Shown here in pieces: positions 52,857-62,411 of a DNA stretch of 64,000 nt. The stretch is from an uncultured Bacteroidota bacterium (lineage in GTDB: Bacteria; Bacteroidota; Bacteroidia; Chitinophagales; Chitinophagaceae). Position 1 is the first letter of the stretch. Each line of letters starts with the position of its first letter. The translations under genes were made by a program, and so were the position numbers. The notes beneath the pieces were generated by a model, which had not been told where the DNA came from, did not search any database, and worked only from the letters and a program-made list of their open reading frames with translations. The stretch spans positions 1-64,000 of the forward strand of contig CAILUU010000054.1 in assembly GCA_903837525.1 (NCBI GenBank), given 5' to 3'.

Positions 52857-54830
52857 CTATACCATCTTCTCCTCCAACTCCATTACTTTTTCAAAAACTG
52901 TTTCATACTCACCATTTAAAATTGTGAGCTCTAAAACAGCATCATTATAAGCTTTTTCGGCCACAACAAATTTTGTTCTGTCGGCCAAAATATCGGGTTG
53001 CCCTAGCTTGGTTTCTAAATCGGCTTTTGTTTTAGATACAACTGCAATTATATCTTCTAATTGTGCAAAACGGTTTTTATGTTTTTGCAGTTCTTTTTTA
53101 AGTTCTTTATCTATGGGTTGTAAAGTTTGCTGTTTGGGATTTACTGGAGCTATAGCTTCTATGTTTTTTTCAACTCTTTCAACCTTTTCAACTTTTTCAA
53201 CTTTCTTGTCACCCACAGCTACATTCGCCGCTTGTCTTTCTTTCCATTCCATCCATTCATCATAACCACCATTAAATTCTTTTATCTCGTAGTTATCTAT
53301 TTCCCAAATTTTATTAGCAGTTTTACTAACAAAATAACGATCATGGCTAACTAAAATAAAACTGCCTTCGTATTTATTTAATGCTTCTACCAATAACTCT
53401 ACTGAGTGCATATCTAAGTGATTGGTAGGCTCATCTAGTAATAAAAAGTTTGCTTTACTAACAATAGTTTTAGCTAGTGCTACTCTGGCTTTTTCGCCAC
53501 CACTTAGTACTTTAATTTTTTTATCAATATCATCTCCACCAAATAAAAAACAACCCATTAATGTTCTAAGCTCTAAAGTAGTTTTACCACTACCAGCTCT
53601 TTCCATTTCTTCTAAAATAGGGTTTTCAATATTTAAAGCTTCTAATTGGTGCTGTGCATAAAAAGCATCAACTACATTATGTCCCCAAGTACGTTCGCCG
53701 CCTTCAAAAGGTTCTACACCAGCTACAATTCTTAACAACGTACTTTTCCCTTTTCCATTAGCACCAATTAAGGCAATTTTATCGCCACGGCTAATTTCGG
53801 CACCCGTATTTTCAACAATTTTTGTAGTGGCAAAACTTTTACTAATATCTTTTACAGTACATAAAACTTTACCAGGTTGCTTATCAATACTAAAGTTAAT
53901 TTTTATGTTAGGTCGCTCTAAATTGGTATCTTCTATTCGTTCAATTTTATCTAGCTTTTTAATAATACTTTGTGCCATGGCAGCTTTGCTGGCTTTTGCT
54001 TTAAAGCGTTCTACCACACGTTCTTGTTGGCGTATATAATCTTGTTGATTTTCGAAAGCACGTTTTTGCATTTCTATACGTACCGCTTTTTCCGTTTGAT
54101 AATAAGTATAATTGCCACTATAAATGTGCAATTCGCCTTGGTAAATTTCTACAATTTTGTTTACCATTCTATCTAAAAAAAATCGGTCATGGCTTACAAT
54201 TACTACAGATCCTTTGTAATGTATCAGGTATCTTTCTAACCACTCAATACTAGGTAAATCCAAGTGGTTGGTAGGCTCATCCAGCAATAAAACATCAGGA
54301 GCCATTAAAATCATTTTTGCTAATAAAACCCTCATACGCCAACCTCCACTAAACTCTTTGTAGGGACGGCTTACATCTGCATTACTAAAGCCTAACCCTT
54401 GTAAAATTTCTTCTGTTTTATGGTGAACGCTATAGCCATCAAGCACATCCATTTCATTTAACAAATCGGCGTACTTAATACCCAATTCATCGGTAGGGTT
54501 TGTTTCCAACTCTTTTGCTAAATCTTCCAATTCTTTTTCAACCTCTAACACTCGTTCAAAAGCACTCATGGCAACTTGTAAAATACTGTCTTCGGTATCA
54601 AAACTTAATAAATCTTGATGTAAAAAACCAATCGTTGTTTCTCTGCCTTTTTCTACCGTGCCAGCACTAAGCCTGTACTGGCCTACTAAAATTTTTAATA
54701 ATGTAGATTTTCCGGTACCGTTATAGCCTATAAGACCAATACGTTCGTTAGGATGAATATGCCAAGTAGCGTTTTCAAAAATTGTACGAGCCCCAAATTC
54801 AAACGTTGCATTTTGTAAACCAAGTAACAT
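52857..54830 (-). CDS. ABC-F family ATPase (Uup/EttA-like)
   Basis: A 657-residue soluble protein with two ABC ATPase domains and no membrane part. Walker A motifs are GYNGTGKSTLLKIL and GANGKGKSTLLRIV. Signatures are FSGGWRMRVLLAKM and LSGGEKARVALAKT. Both Walker B motifs read LLLDEPTNHLD. The interdomain linker (YYQTEKAVRIEMQKRAFENQ onward) is the P-site tRNA-interaction motif. The C-terminal part is a Lys/Glu-rich linker and a coiled coil (555-650), as in Uup. ABC-F proteins act on the ribosome; whether this one gives antibiotic protection cannot be told. Confidence 0.92.
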   Translation of the reverse strand: MLLGLQNATFEFGARTIFENATWHIHPNERIGLIGYNGTGKSTLLKILVGQYRLSAGTVEKGRETTIGFLHQDLLSFDTEDSILQVAMSAFERVLEVEKELEDLAKELETNPTDELGIKYADLLNEMDVLDGYSVHHKTEEILQGLGFSNADVSRPYKEFSGGWRMRVLLAKMILMAPDVLLLDEPTNHLDLPSIEWLERYLIHYKGSVVIVSHDRFFLDRMVNKIVEIYQGELHIYSGNYTYYQTEKAVRIEMQKRAFENQQDYIRQQERVVERFKAKASKAAMAQSIIKKLDKIERIEDTNLERPNIKINFSIDKQPGKVLCTVKDISKSFATTKIVENTGAEISRGDKIALIGANGKGKSTLLRIVAGVEPFEGGERTWGHNVVDAFYAQHQLEALNIENPILEEMERAGSGKTTLELRTLMGCFLFGGDDIDKKIKVLSGGEKARVALAKTIVSKANFLLLDEPTNHLDMHSVELLVEALNKYEGSFILVSHDRYFVSKTANKIWEIDNYEIKEFNGGYDEWMEWKERQAANVAVGDKKVEKVEKVERVEKNIEAIAPVNPKQQTLQPIDKELKKELQKHKNRFAQLEDIIAVVSKTKADLETKLGQPDILADRTKFVVAEKAYNDAVLELTILNGEYETVFEKVMELEEKMV

Positions 54831-54944
54831 TGTAGTATTTAATATTTTTTAATGTATTATTTTATTTTGACCAATGACAAATGACCAATTTTGCCGCAAA
54901 AGTAACGTAATCGTTAAACTTTAAAAAGGAATTACTCTTATTTG

Positions 54945-54952
54945 TATTTTTG
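54945..54952 (+). promoter_or_regulatory. -7 element (TATTTTTG) of the DUF3347 gene
   Basis: A TAnnTTTG match 15 bases before the ATG at 54968. Confidence 0.45.
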
Positions 54953-54967
54953 TGAAAAATTTTACAA

Positions 54968-55570
54968 ATGAAAAAAGGAATTTTAGTTGTTTTATTAGCC
55001 GCCATTGCATTTGCAGCCTATTGGTTTTTAATGCGAAAAACCCAAAATGGCTTTAGTGGCGAAAAGCAGGTTGCAATTGCCATTAAAAAACACTCCGATA
55101 AATTTAATACAAGTGTTTCTACTATGATGAGCGCCTATTTTGATATGCAAAATGCTTTTGTACTTGCAGATACTTCTAATGCAAAAGAAAGTTGCAAAAA
55201 ATTTATAGCCTTAATAGATAGTGTTGATTTTAATGAATTAAAAGACGATTCTGCCGCAGTTATCCAAAATGCAAAATTATTTTTTACAGATGCTAAGGCA
55301 AACGCAGTTTCTTTATTAACACAAACTGATATTACAGAAATGCGTAAAGACTTTAATATGGTTAGCGATATTTTATATCCCGCCTTTAAATCTATCAATT
55401 ATAATGGGCCAACAATGTATTACCAAAATTGCCCAATGGCTTTTGGAGAAGATAAAGGCGCTAATTGGATCAGCAGTACAAAAGAAATTATTAATCCATA
55501 CATGGGGAAAAATCACCCCGAATATAAAGGCTCAATGCTACATTGTGGCGAAGTAAAAGATTCGTTGTAA
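54968..55570 (+). CDS. DUF3347 domain protein, membrane-anchored
   Basis: A 200-residue protein with an N-terminal membrane anchor or signal (GILVVLLAAIAFAAYWFLMR). The rest is a DUF3347 domain, a helical domain often found on copper-efflux proteins, with the characteristic end MYYQNCPMAFGEDKGANWIS and INPYMGKNHPEYKGSMLHCG. Conserved Cys, Met and His residues in that tail suggest metal binding. It ends 22 bases before the TonB-dependent receptor gene on the same strand, so the two may be cotranscribed. Confidence 0.8.
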   Translation: MKKGILVVLLAAIAFAAYWFLMRKTQNGFSGEKQVAIAIKKHSDKFNTSVSTMMSAYFDMQNAFVLADTSNAKESCKKFIALIDSVDFNELKDDSAAVIQNAKLFFTDAKANAVSLLTQTDITEMRKDFNMVSDILYPAFKSINYNGPTMYYQNCPMAFGEDKGANWISSTKEIINPYMGKNHPEYKGSMLHCGEVKDSL

Positions 55571-55592
55571 ACTAAGTAAGCTTATTCTATCT

Positions 55593-57950
55593 ATGAAAAA
55601 AGAGGCGGTTTTGTGGTTAATGTTGTTAGTAGGCTTTACATCATTTGCACAAAAAAAAGTTACCTTAAGTGGTTACATAAAAGATTCGTTAAGTGGCGAA
55701 ACATTAATAAATGCAACGATCTCCCTACAAGGAAAAACAAAAGGTATAAACAGTAATCAATATGGTTTTTACAGTATTACTGTTGATGAGGGTACGTATA
55801 CTTTTATATGCTCCTATATTGGCTATCAGCCCAATATTATACAACTAAATCTTACGGCCGATAAGGTATTTAATTTTGATTTATTACCCAAAACAAAAGT
55901 ATCCGAAGCAGTGATAGTGACTGCAAAAAAACGTGATAATAATGTTAAAAATGCCCAAATGGGCAAGTTTACTTTACCCATAGAACAAATAAAATCGATA
56001 CCAGCTTTTTTAGGCGAAGTAGATATTTTAAAAACTGTACAGTTGTTGCCCGGGGTGCGTAATGCAGGAGAGGGTAGTGCAGGTATTTATGTACGTGGTG
56101 GAGGGCCAGATCAAAATTTAATTTTGTTAGATGATGCCCCAGTTTATAACACAGGGCATTTATTTGGATTCTTTTCCATTTTTAATAGCGATGCTATAAA
56201 AAATGTATCCATAATAAAAGGGGGTATGCCAGCACAGTATGGCGGTAGATTAAGCAGTGTGTTAGATATTTCGATGAAGGAAGGAAATAATCAAAATTTT
56301 CAAGTAGAAGGTGGTATTGGTTTAATAGCCAGCAGAATTTCGTTACAAGGCCCCATTAAAAAAGACAAAGCCAGTTTTATTATAAGTGCACGGCGAACGT
56401 ATATTGATGCTTTAACCAAACCTTTTATTAAAAAAACTAGCCAGTTTAATGGCTCCGGATATTATTTTTACGATTTAAATGCAAAAGTTAACTACAAAAT
56501 TTCTGAAAAAGATAGAGTGTATTTAAGTGGTTATTTTGGTAGAGATGTATTTGATTTTAAAAATAATAGACAAAGTTTAAATGTAAATATTCCATGGGGA
56601 AATGCTACTGGTACTTTACGTTGGAACCACGTATTTAACAAACGCTTATTTGGAAATACAACTGCAGTGTACAACGATTATAATTTTACATTTAATGCTG
56701 CACAAAATAATTTTTCTGTAAAACTAGCCTCTGGAATAAGGGATATAAGCCTTAAGCAAGATTTTGATTTATACCCTGCTAGTGCGCACAAAGTAAAATT
56801 TGGAGCAATTTACACGTATCATAAATTTACCCCATCTGTTGCAAGTGGACGGCAAGATAGTATTGAGTTTAAGCCCAATAATGCACAAATAAAATTTGCA
56901 CATGAAGGGGCTATTTATGTTCAAGATGATTGGGAAATTAGCGATAAACTAAAAATAAATGCAGGATTACGCTATAGTGCCTTTCAGCAAATAGGCGCTT
57001 TTAAAATTTATAAAACTGATGCTAATGGTAATCGATTGGACAGTACGGTGTATAAAAAAGGACAGGTAGTAAAAAATTATGGAGGTTTAGAGCCTAGGCT
57101 TACTCTACGTTACGCCTTTAACGATGAAACTTCTATAAAAACATCGGTTACTAGAAACCTACAATATATACACTTGGTAAGTAACTCAGGCACAACTTTA
57201 CCAACCGATATTTGGGTGCCAAGTACCTATGCTGTAAAGCCACAAATTAGTTGGTTGTATGCAGCTGGTATCTTCAAAAATTTTAAAGATAATATGTACG
57301 AAACTTCGGTAGAGTTGTATTATAAAAATATGCAAAATCAAATTGAGTATCAAGAAGGATACACCCCTAATACGTTAGAGGATACCGAAAACTTTTTTAC
57401 GTTTGGAAAAGGATGGAGTTACGGAGCAGAATTTTTTGTAAATAAAACAAGAGGCAGATTAACTGGTTGGGTAGGATATACCTTAAGTTGGACTTGGAGA
57501 AGATTTGATAAATTAAATTTTGGAGAGAAATACCCAGCTAAGTATGATAGAAGAAATGATATGAGTATTGTGGCTATGTACGAGCTAAATAAAAAATGGA
57601 AATTGTCTGCCACATTTGTTTATGGTACAGGTAATGCAGCAACTTTACCACAGCGATTTTATATAGTTGGTGGTGTGCTAACACAAGAGTATAGCCGTAT
57701 AAACGAATATCGCCTACCTAGCTACCATAGAGTTGATTTTGCGGCAATATTAACGCCAAAGAAAAATGAAAATAGAAACTGGAAAAGCGAATGGGTATTT
57801 AGTATTTACAATGCATACAGCCGTCAAAATCCTTATTTTATTTATTTTGATCAAACGGGTAGTCCACTAAATAACACGTTAAATATCCAAGCCAAGCAAG
57901 TTTCCTTATTTCCAATAATACCAGCTGTAACCTGGAACTTTAAGTTTTAA
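55593..57950 (+). CDS. TonB-dependent outer-membrane receptor
   Basis: A 785-residue receptor with a signal peptide ending TSFAQ. It has a carboxypeptidase-D regulatory-like domain (VTLSGYIKDSLSGETLINAT to FDLLP), then the plug with DILKTVQLLPGVRNAGEGSA, IYVRGGGPDQNLILLDDAPV and YNTGHLFGFFSIFNSDAIKN. A 22-strand-type barrel ends in AVTWNFKF, a normal outer-membrane signal. It is a small non-SusC type without an adjacent SusD. The upstream DUF3347 gene hints at metal uptake or handling, but the ligand is not known. Confidence 0.9.
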   Translation: MKKEAVLWLMLLVGFTSFAQKKVTLSGYIKDSLSGETLINATISLQGKTKGINSNQYGFYSITVDEGTYTFICSYIGYQPNIIQLNLTADKVFNFDLLPKTKVSEAVIVTAKKRDNNVKNAQMGKFTLPIEQIKSIPAFLGEVDILKTVQLLPGVRNAGEGSAGIYVRGGGPDQNLILLDDAPVYNTGHLFGFFSIFNSDAIKNVSIIKGGMPAQYGGRLSSVLDISMKEGNNQNFQVEGGIGLIASRISLQGPIKKDKASFIISARRTYIDALTKPFIKKTSQFNGSGYYFYDLNAKVNYKISEKDRVYLSGYFGRDVFDFKNNRQSLNVNIPWGNATGTLRWNHVFNKRLFGNTTAVYNDYNFTFNAAQNNFSVKLASGIRDISLKQDFDLYPASAHKVKFGAIYTYHKFTPSVASGRQDSIEFKPNNAQIKFAHEGAIYVQDDWEISDKLKINAGLRYSAFQQIGAFKIYKTDANGNRLDSTVYKKGQVVKNYGGLEPRLTLRYAFNDETSIKTSVTRNLQYIHLVSNSGTTLPTDIWVPSTYAVKPQISWLYAAGIFKNFKDNMYETSVELYYKNMQNQIEYQEGYTPNTLEDTENFFTFGKGWSYGAEFFVNKTRGRLTGWVGYTLSWTWRRFDKLNFGEKYPAKYDRRNDMSIVAMYELNKKWKLSATFVYGTGNAATLPQRFYIVGGVLTQEYSRINEYRLPSYHRVDFAAILTPKKNENRNWKSEWVFSIYNAYSRQNPYFIYFDQTGSPLNNTLNIQAKQVSLFPIIPAVTWNFKF

Positions 57951-58057
57951 ATAAAAAAGCACCTTCGTTAAGAAAATGCCTTGTTAAAAAAGTACGGATT
58001 AAAACTATTTAATTAAGCTATGATACGTTTCAGCTGTTGCTCTAGGAAATATTGTAT

Positions 58058-59092
58058 TTATTTAGGCTTATGAACAAATCGAATTACTCCACTTTTTTTA
58101 AGATCGCTGGCAATGCGTACTTCATAGCGCTTACCTCCATCTGTAACAATCATTACAGCCGTATTTGGCGGTATTGAACCTAAATTTTCGGCATACATAA
58201 TAAGTTCGTTTATAATAACATTAGGGTTTATAAGTAAAGTTAAACTTAAAGCTTTATCGGTAAGTCTTTTATTAGCCTCTATTAACTTGCCATTATAAAA
58301 AACGGAAATGGTATCTCCGTCAATATCACCATTATCGTAAAAATCAACTTTAAACGTTTCATTTTCTACTTCAATAGTTTGTATTACAGTGTTGTCTCTT
58401 TTATCAAAATTTTTCAAGGCCAAATCATTCTCCGGTACCATAGGATTGTTAGGAATTACATCTTTTTTAACAACAGGAGGTTGCTCCTTTAATGTGCTTA
58501 TTATAGGCTTAGGTTTTGAAGGTGTAACAGTTTTTACAATGGCAGGGGGAGTAGGTTTAGGTGTAATTTTTGTTACAACTGGTTTTGGTTTGCCCGTTCT
58601 GGCAATTGTGTTGTTAAAATCTGGTTTTTTAACTTGTAGTATTCTTTTACTTAAGTTAGTAATACCCTTTCCACAATCACCCTCTTGATTAGGGGCTGGT
58701 ATCCAACTTCCTTCAAGTGTCTCTTCTTTTCTTTTTTTAAAATACGATAGTTTATGAACTTGAAAGCAGTTTCTAACATCTGCTGGTACATTAGTTTTTG
58801 TACGCTCTACCTCACGTACTTCTACATATTTACTGACTTTTTTTATAAACCCTTCTAATCTGCAAATAGTGTAATATCTTTTTACCCCATCGTTAAAATA
58901 AGTATACGAAAATCCTATAATCTTTTCTCCATTTACTTCTAGCTCTAATACATAATCACATTTTTCTCCCCCCCAGCCATTAAAGGAAGTACTTTGGTCT
59001 ATAAATGTACCTTTCCATTGGCCAGTAAAATTTTGGGCTTTTATTTTAGTATTTAATAATATTACAAAAAGGAGTGGTAAATATTTTTTCAT
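58058..59092 (-). CDS. Exported protein of unknown function, lipocalin-like N-terminus and proline-rich linker
   Basis: 344 residues. The signal peptide ends KIKAQ. The N-terminal domain (21-150) begins FTGQWKGTFIDQS, with conserved C.L, CFQVH and a CGKG block. A Pro/Lys/Thr-rich linker (165-225) follows, then a C-terminal beta domain (IETIEVENETFKVDFYDNGD type, DGDTISVFYNGKLIEANKRL). That last domain recalls a recurrent Chitinophagaceae domain without known role. The N-terminal domain is related to the whole of the preceding gene, suggesting a tandem duplication. Function not recognised. Confidence 0.7.
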   Translation of the reverse strand: MKKYLPLLFVILLNTKIKAQNFTGQWKGTFIDQSTSFNGWGGEKCDYVLELEVNGEKIIGFSYTYFNDGVKRYYTICRLEGFIKKVSKYVEVREVERTKTNVPADVRNCFQVHKLSYFKKRKEETLEGSWIPAPNQEGDCGKGITNLSKRILQVKKPDFNNTIARTGKPKPVVTKITPKPTPPAIVKTVTPSKPKPIISTLKEQPPVVKKDVIPNNPMVPENDLALKNFDKRDNTVIQTIEVENETFKVDFYDNGDIDGDTISVFYNGKLIEANKRLTDKALSLTLLINPNVIINELIMYAENLGSIPPNTAVMIVTDGGKRYEVRIASDLKKSGVIRFVHKPK

Positions 59093-59093
59093 T

Positions 59094-59558
59094 TTATTTT
59101 TTGTGTTTATAAAGGTTCAAAAAACCATAAGTGCATTTTCCTTCTTCATCATCTTCATTTCCTTCAATATCTTCTATAAATCTGCAATGTAAATAATTTT
59201 CTTTTTTACGTTTCCCAATTATAAAATGTATAATTTGAAAACAATGACTATCTATAAATGATGAGTTGGAGTTTAATATTTCAGCTTCTCTAAAAAAATA
59301 TCTATCTCCTTTATTAGTTAAAAAATTTAATTTACAAATAATGGAGTCAATACTTTCTTTAGTTTTATAATAGCTAATACTATAGCTTTCCAATTTACCA
59401 TTTAAATCTTTTTTTAAAAGCAATTTAGCGGCAAAAGGCTTAACAACGCTCATTTTATTATTAGCAAATTCACCACTCCATTCTCCTAAAAAAGGCTGCC
59501 CAAAAGACGAACTATGATGTAAAAATGTGAAAAATAAAATAATTAACCTCATTGCCAT
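59094..59558 (-). CDS. Exported protein of unknown function, short paralogue of the next gene
   Basis: 154 residues, with a hydrophobic N-terminus ending SSFGQ, then FLGEWSGEF. The order of conserved features matches the N-terminal domain of the downstream protein: W.G.F, IICKL, an FFREAE stretch, CFQIIH, a basic KRKKENYL and GKCTYGFLNL. The genes are one base apart and surely cotranscribed. A TATCTTTG -7 element ends 5 bases before the ATG, so the mRNA is probably leaderless. Confidence 0.7.
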   Translation of the reverse strand: MAMRLIILFFTFLHHSSSFGQPFLGEWSGEFANNKMSVVKPFAAKLLLKKDLNGKLESYSISYYKTKESIDSIICKLNFLTNKGDRYFFREAEILNSNSSFIDSHCFQIIHFIIGKRKKENYLHCRFIEDIEGNEDDEEGKCTYGFLNLYKHKK

Positions 59559-59563
59559 CTTTA

Positions 59564-59571
59564 CAAAGATA
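59564..59571 (-). promoter_or_regulatory. -7 element (TATCTTTG) abutting the start of the unknown gene pair
   Basis: A perfect TAnnTTTG on the minus strand with 5 bases to the ATG at 59558. It resembles the arrangement at smpB. Confidence 0.5.
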
Positions 59572-59605
59572 TTTCACTTTACTTTTTCCTTAGCTAATAC
59601 TTCGT

Positions 59606-59613
59606 TAAATTTG
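59606..59613 (+). promoter_or_regulatory. -7 element (TAAATTTG) of thrS
   Basis: A TAnnTTTG match 34 bases before the thrS ATG, divergent from the unknown gene pair. Confidence 0.45.
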
Positions 59614-59647
59614 CAAAAATGGCCATTAAGCATTTTTCTATTAAAAT

Positions 59648-61579
59648 ATGATAAAGATTACATTACCCGATGGTGCAGTAAAGGAATACGAACAAGGCGT
59701 TACTGCATTAGATGTTGCCAAATCTATAAGCGAAGGTTTGGCCCGTAAAGTACTGGCAGCTATTATTAACAACGAAGTTTGGGATGCCACCAGACCAATA
59801 CAAACCGATAGCTCATTAAAATTATTAACCTGGGATGATGCTGAGGCAAAATCTACCTACTGGCATTCATCTGCCCACTTAATGGCCGAGGCCATTGAAG
59901 CTACTTTTGCTGGTGCAAAATTTTGGGTTGGCCCTGCGGTAGAAAATGGCTTTTATTATGATGTTGATTTAGGCGAAAATAAAATTACTGAGGAAGATTT
60001 AGTAAGCTTAGAAAAGAAAATGGGGGAGTTGGCTAAACAAAATAATACTTTTTTACGTAAAGAAATTAGTAAGGCCGACGCCATCAATTATTTTACCCAA
60101 AAAGATGATGAATACAAACTAGATTTATTACAAAATTTAGAAGATGGTAATATTACTCTATACTCCCAAGGAGCATTTACCGATTTATGTCGTGGACCAC
60201 ATATACCAGCAACTGGTGCAATAAAAGCTATAAAACTAACAAGTATTGCTGGTGCTTATTGGAAAGGCGATGTTAGCAAAAAGCAGCTTACTCGTATTTA
60301 TGGTATTACCTTCCCTAGTAATAAGGAGTTGGAAGAATATTTATTTTTAATTGAAGAAGCTAAAAAGAGAGACCACCGTAAATTAGGAAAGGAATTAGGC
60401 ATTTTTACCTTTGATGATAATGTGGGACCAGGTTTACCTTTGTGGTTACCAAATGGTACTATTATTATTGAAGAGCTTGAAAACTTAGCAAAAAAAACAG
60501 AAAATGAGGCAGGATACAAAAGAGTAGTAACGCCACATTTAGCTAAAGAAGCGATGTATTTAACCAGTGGACATTTACCTTACTATGCCGATAGTATGTT
60601 TCCGCCAATGGAAATGGATGGCGAAAAATATTATTTAAAACCAATGAATTGTCCTCATCATCATAAAATATTTGATGCAGAGCCAAAAAGCTATAAAGAT
60701 TTACCTTACCGTATTGCAGAGTATGGAACTTGCTACCGATACGAACAAAGTGGCGAATTATTTGGATTAATGAGGGTACGTTGTTTGCACATGAACGATG
60801 CTCATATTTATTGTACCAGAGAGCAATTTGCAGAGGAGTTTAAGGCAGTAATTGATATGTATTTTAAATATTTTAAAATATTTGGGATAGAAAAGTATGT
60901 CATTCGTTTATCGTTACACGACCCTGAAAAACTGGGACAAAAATATGTAAACGAACCAGCACTATGGCTTGAAACAGAAGATTTAGTAAGACAAGTTTTA
61001 ATAGAAAATAATTTCCCTTATGTTGAGGTAAAAGGCGAGGGTGCTTTTTATGGACCTAAAATTGATGTACAAATTTGGAGTGCAATTGGTAGAGAATTTA
61101 CATTGGCCACCAACCAAGTAGATTTTGCCCAAGGCAAAAGCTTTAATTTAAGTTATACCAATAAAGATAATGCTCCAGAGATACCACTAATTATTCATAG
61201 AGCGCCATTAAGTACGCATGAACGTTTAATTGGGTTTTTGTTAGAACATTATGCAGGTAAATTCCCCACTTGGCTAAGCCCTGTTCAAGTTAAAATTTTA
61301 CCAATTAGCGATAAATACATGGATTATGCAAATAGTATTTTACAAAAGCTAAAAAATGCAGATATTCGTGTAGATATTGATGACCGACAAGAGAAAATAG
61401 GTAAAAAAATTAGAGATACAGAATTAGCAAGAGTACCTTACATGTTGATAGTTGGAGAAAAAGAAATGAATGAAGGAACAGCGGCTGTTCGTAGACAAGG
61501 ACAAGGCGATTTAGGGGTAAAAAGCGTAGACGACTTTATTGCAACTATTAAAGAAGAAATTTTGAATAGGATAGGATAA
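59648..61579 (+). CDS. thrS: Threonine-tRNA ligase
   Basis: A 643-residue class II synthetase. The TGS domain is at 1-60 (MIKITLPDGAVKEYEQGVTA). The editing domain has HSSAHLMAEAIE and the metal-site motif FYYDVD...LCRGPHIPATGAIK. The catalytic core has MNCPHHHKIF (zinc Cys), YRIAEYGTCYRYEQSGELFG (motif 2), GAFYGPKIDVQ and HRAPLSTHERLIGFLLEHYA (motif 3). The anticodon-binding domain is at the C-terminus (PVQVKILPIS). Length is standard. infC follows after 80 bp on the same strand. Confidence 0.97.
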   Translation: MIKITLPDGAVKEYEQGVTALDVAKSISEGLARKVLAAIINNEVWDATRPIQTDSSLKLLTWDDAEAKSTYWHSSAHLMAEAIEATFAGAKFWVGPAVENGFYYDVDLGENKITEEDLVSLEKKMGELAKQNNTFLRKEISKADAINYFTQKDDEYKLDLLQNLEDGNITLYSQGAFTDLCRGPHIPATGAIKAIKLTSIAGAYWKGDVSKKQLTRIYGITFPSNKELEEYLFLIEEAKKRDHRKLGKELGIFTFDDNVGPGLPLWLPNGTIIIEELENLAKKTENEAGYKRVVTPHLAKEAMYLTSGHLPYYADSMFPPMEMDGEKYYLKPMNCPHHHKIFDAEPKSYKDLPYRIAEYGTCYRYEQSGELFGLMRVRCLHMNDAHIYCTREQFAEEFKAVIDMYFKYFKIFGIEKYVIRLSLHDPEKLGQKYVNEPALWLETEDLVRQVLIENNFPYVEVKGEGAFYGPKIDVQIWSAIGREFTLATNQVDFAQGKSFNLSYTNKDNAPEIPLIIHRAPLSTHERLIGFLLEHYAGKFPTWLSPVQVKILPISDKYMDYANSILQKLKNADIRVDIDDRQEKIGKKIRDTELARVPYMLIVGEKEMNEGTAAVRRQGQGDLGVKSVDDFIATIKEEILNRIG

Positions 61580-61659
61580 GAAGTATTAAATTTGTATATT
61601 AACAGTATTAAAACTTTTTCATAATAATTATAAAATAAATTTATCACCAAAACAAATTA

Positions 61660-62334
61660 ATGGCATTTCCACCAAGACCACGGGGAACGTTTAATCCTCG
61701 GTTTAAAAAAGAACAACAACAAGAACACAAAACCAATCACATGATAAGAGCCCAAGAGGTTCGGTTGGTTGGCGAAAATTTAACTCCGGGTATTTATAGT
61801 ACCGAAGATGCACAAAAAATTGCAAACGAACAATCGTTAGATTTAGTAGAAATTTCTCCGGGTGCAAAACCACCTGTTTGTAAAATTATTGATTATAATA
61901 AGTTTTTGTACGAAGAAAAGAAGAAGAAAAAAGAAATGAAAGCCAAAGCCAAAACCAGTGAGGTTAAGGAAATACGCTTTACACCCAATACAGATGATCA
62001 TGACTTTGAGTTTAAGGTAAAACATGCCGAAAAATTTTTAAAAGATGGCGATAAGGTAAAAGCTCATGTACAATTTAAAGGCAGGGCTATTATGTTTAAA
62101 GAAAGAGGGGAGATCTTACTCTTAAAATTCGCAGATAGCTTAAAAGATGTTGGTGCACTAGAAAGTATGCCAAAAATGGAAGGAAAAAGAATGTTGGTAA
62201 TGTTTGCTCCAAAAGTAATTAAGAAAAAATCTGGATCGGAGTTGGGTAAATTATTAGAGAGGAGTACAGATGTAAAAAAGGAAGAAGCTCCCACTACCAC
62301 AGAACCTACAATTGAAGAAAAAACAGCTGAATAA
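61660..62334 (+). CDS. infC: Translation initiation factor IF-3
   Basis: A 224-residue IF-3, which keeps ribosomal subunits apart and checks the initiator tRNA. The N-domain is MIRAQEVRLVGENLTPGIYS and LDLVEISPGAKPPVCKIIDY. The linker is KKKKKEMKAKAKT and the C-domain starts EIRFTPNTDDHDFEFKVKHA. The Pro/Arg-rich N-terminal extension (MAFPPRPRGTFNPRFKKEQQ) and a Glu/Thr-rich tail are Bacteroidota features. The start is an ordinary ATG. rpmI and rplT, which often follow, are not here; a two-way terminator and convergent sucC come next. Confidence 0.96.
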   Translation: MAFPPRPRGTFNPRFKKEQQQEHKTNHMIRAQEVRLVGENLTPGIYSTEDAQKIANEQSLDLVEISPGAKPPVCKIIDYNKFLYEEKKKKKEMKAKAKTSEVKEIRFTPNTDDHDFEFKVKHAEKFLKDGDKVKAHVQFKGRAIMFKERGEILLLKFADSLKDVGALESMPKMEGKRMLVMFAPKVIKKKSGSELGKLLERSTDVKKEEAPTTTEPTIEEKTAE

Positions 62335-62350
62335 AATTATAGCATAACTA

Positions 62351-62388
62351 AAAAATCCCATTCAATTTACTGAATGGGATTTTTATTT
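62351..62388. terminator. Bidirectional terminator between infC and sucC
   Basis: A perfect 14-bp stem (62351-62364 with 62371-62384) around ATCCCATTCA/TGAATGGGAT, with A and T tracts on either side. Confidence 0.9.
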
Positions 62389-62411
62389 TATTTAAACTAT
62401 AAATTCTTCTT

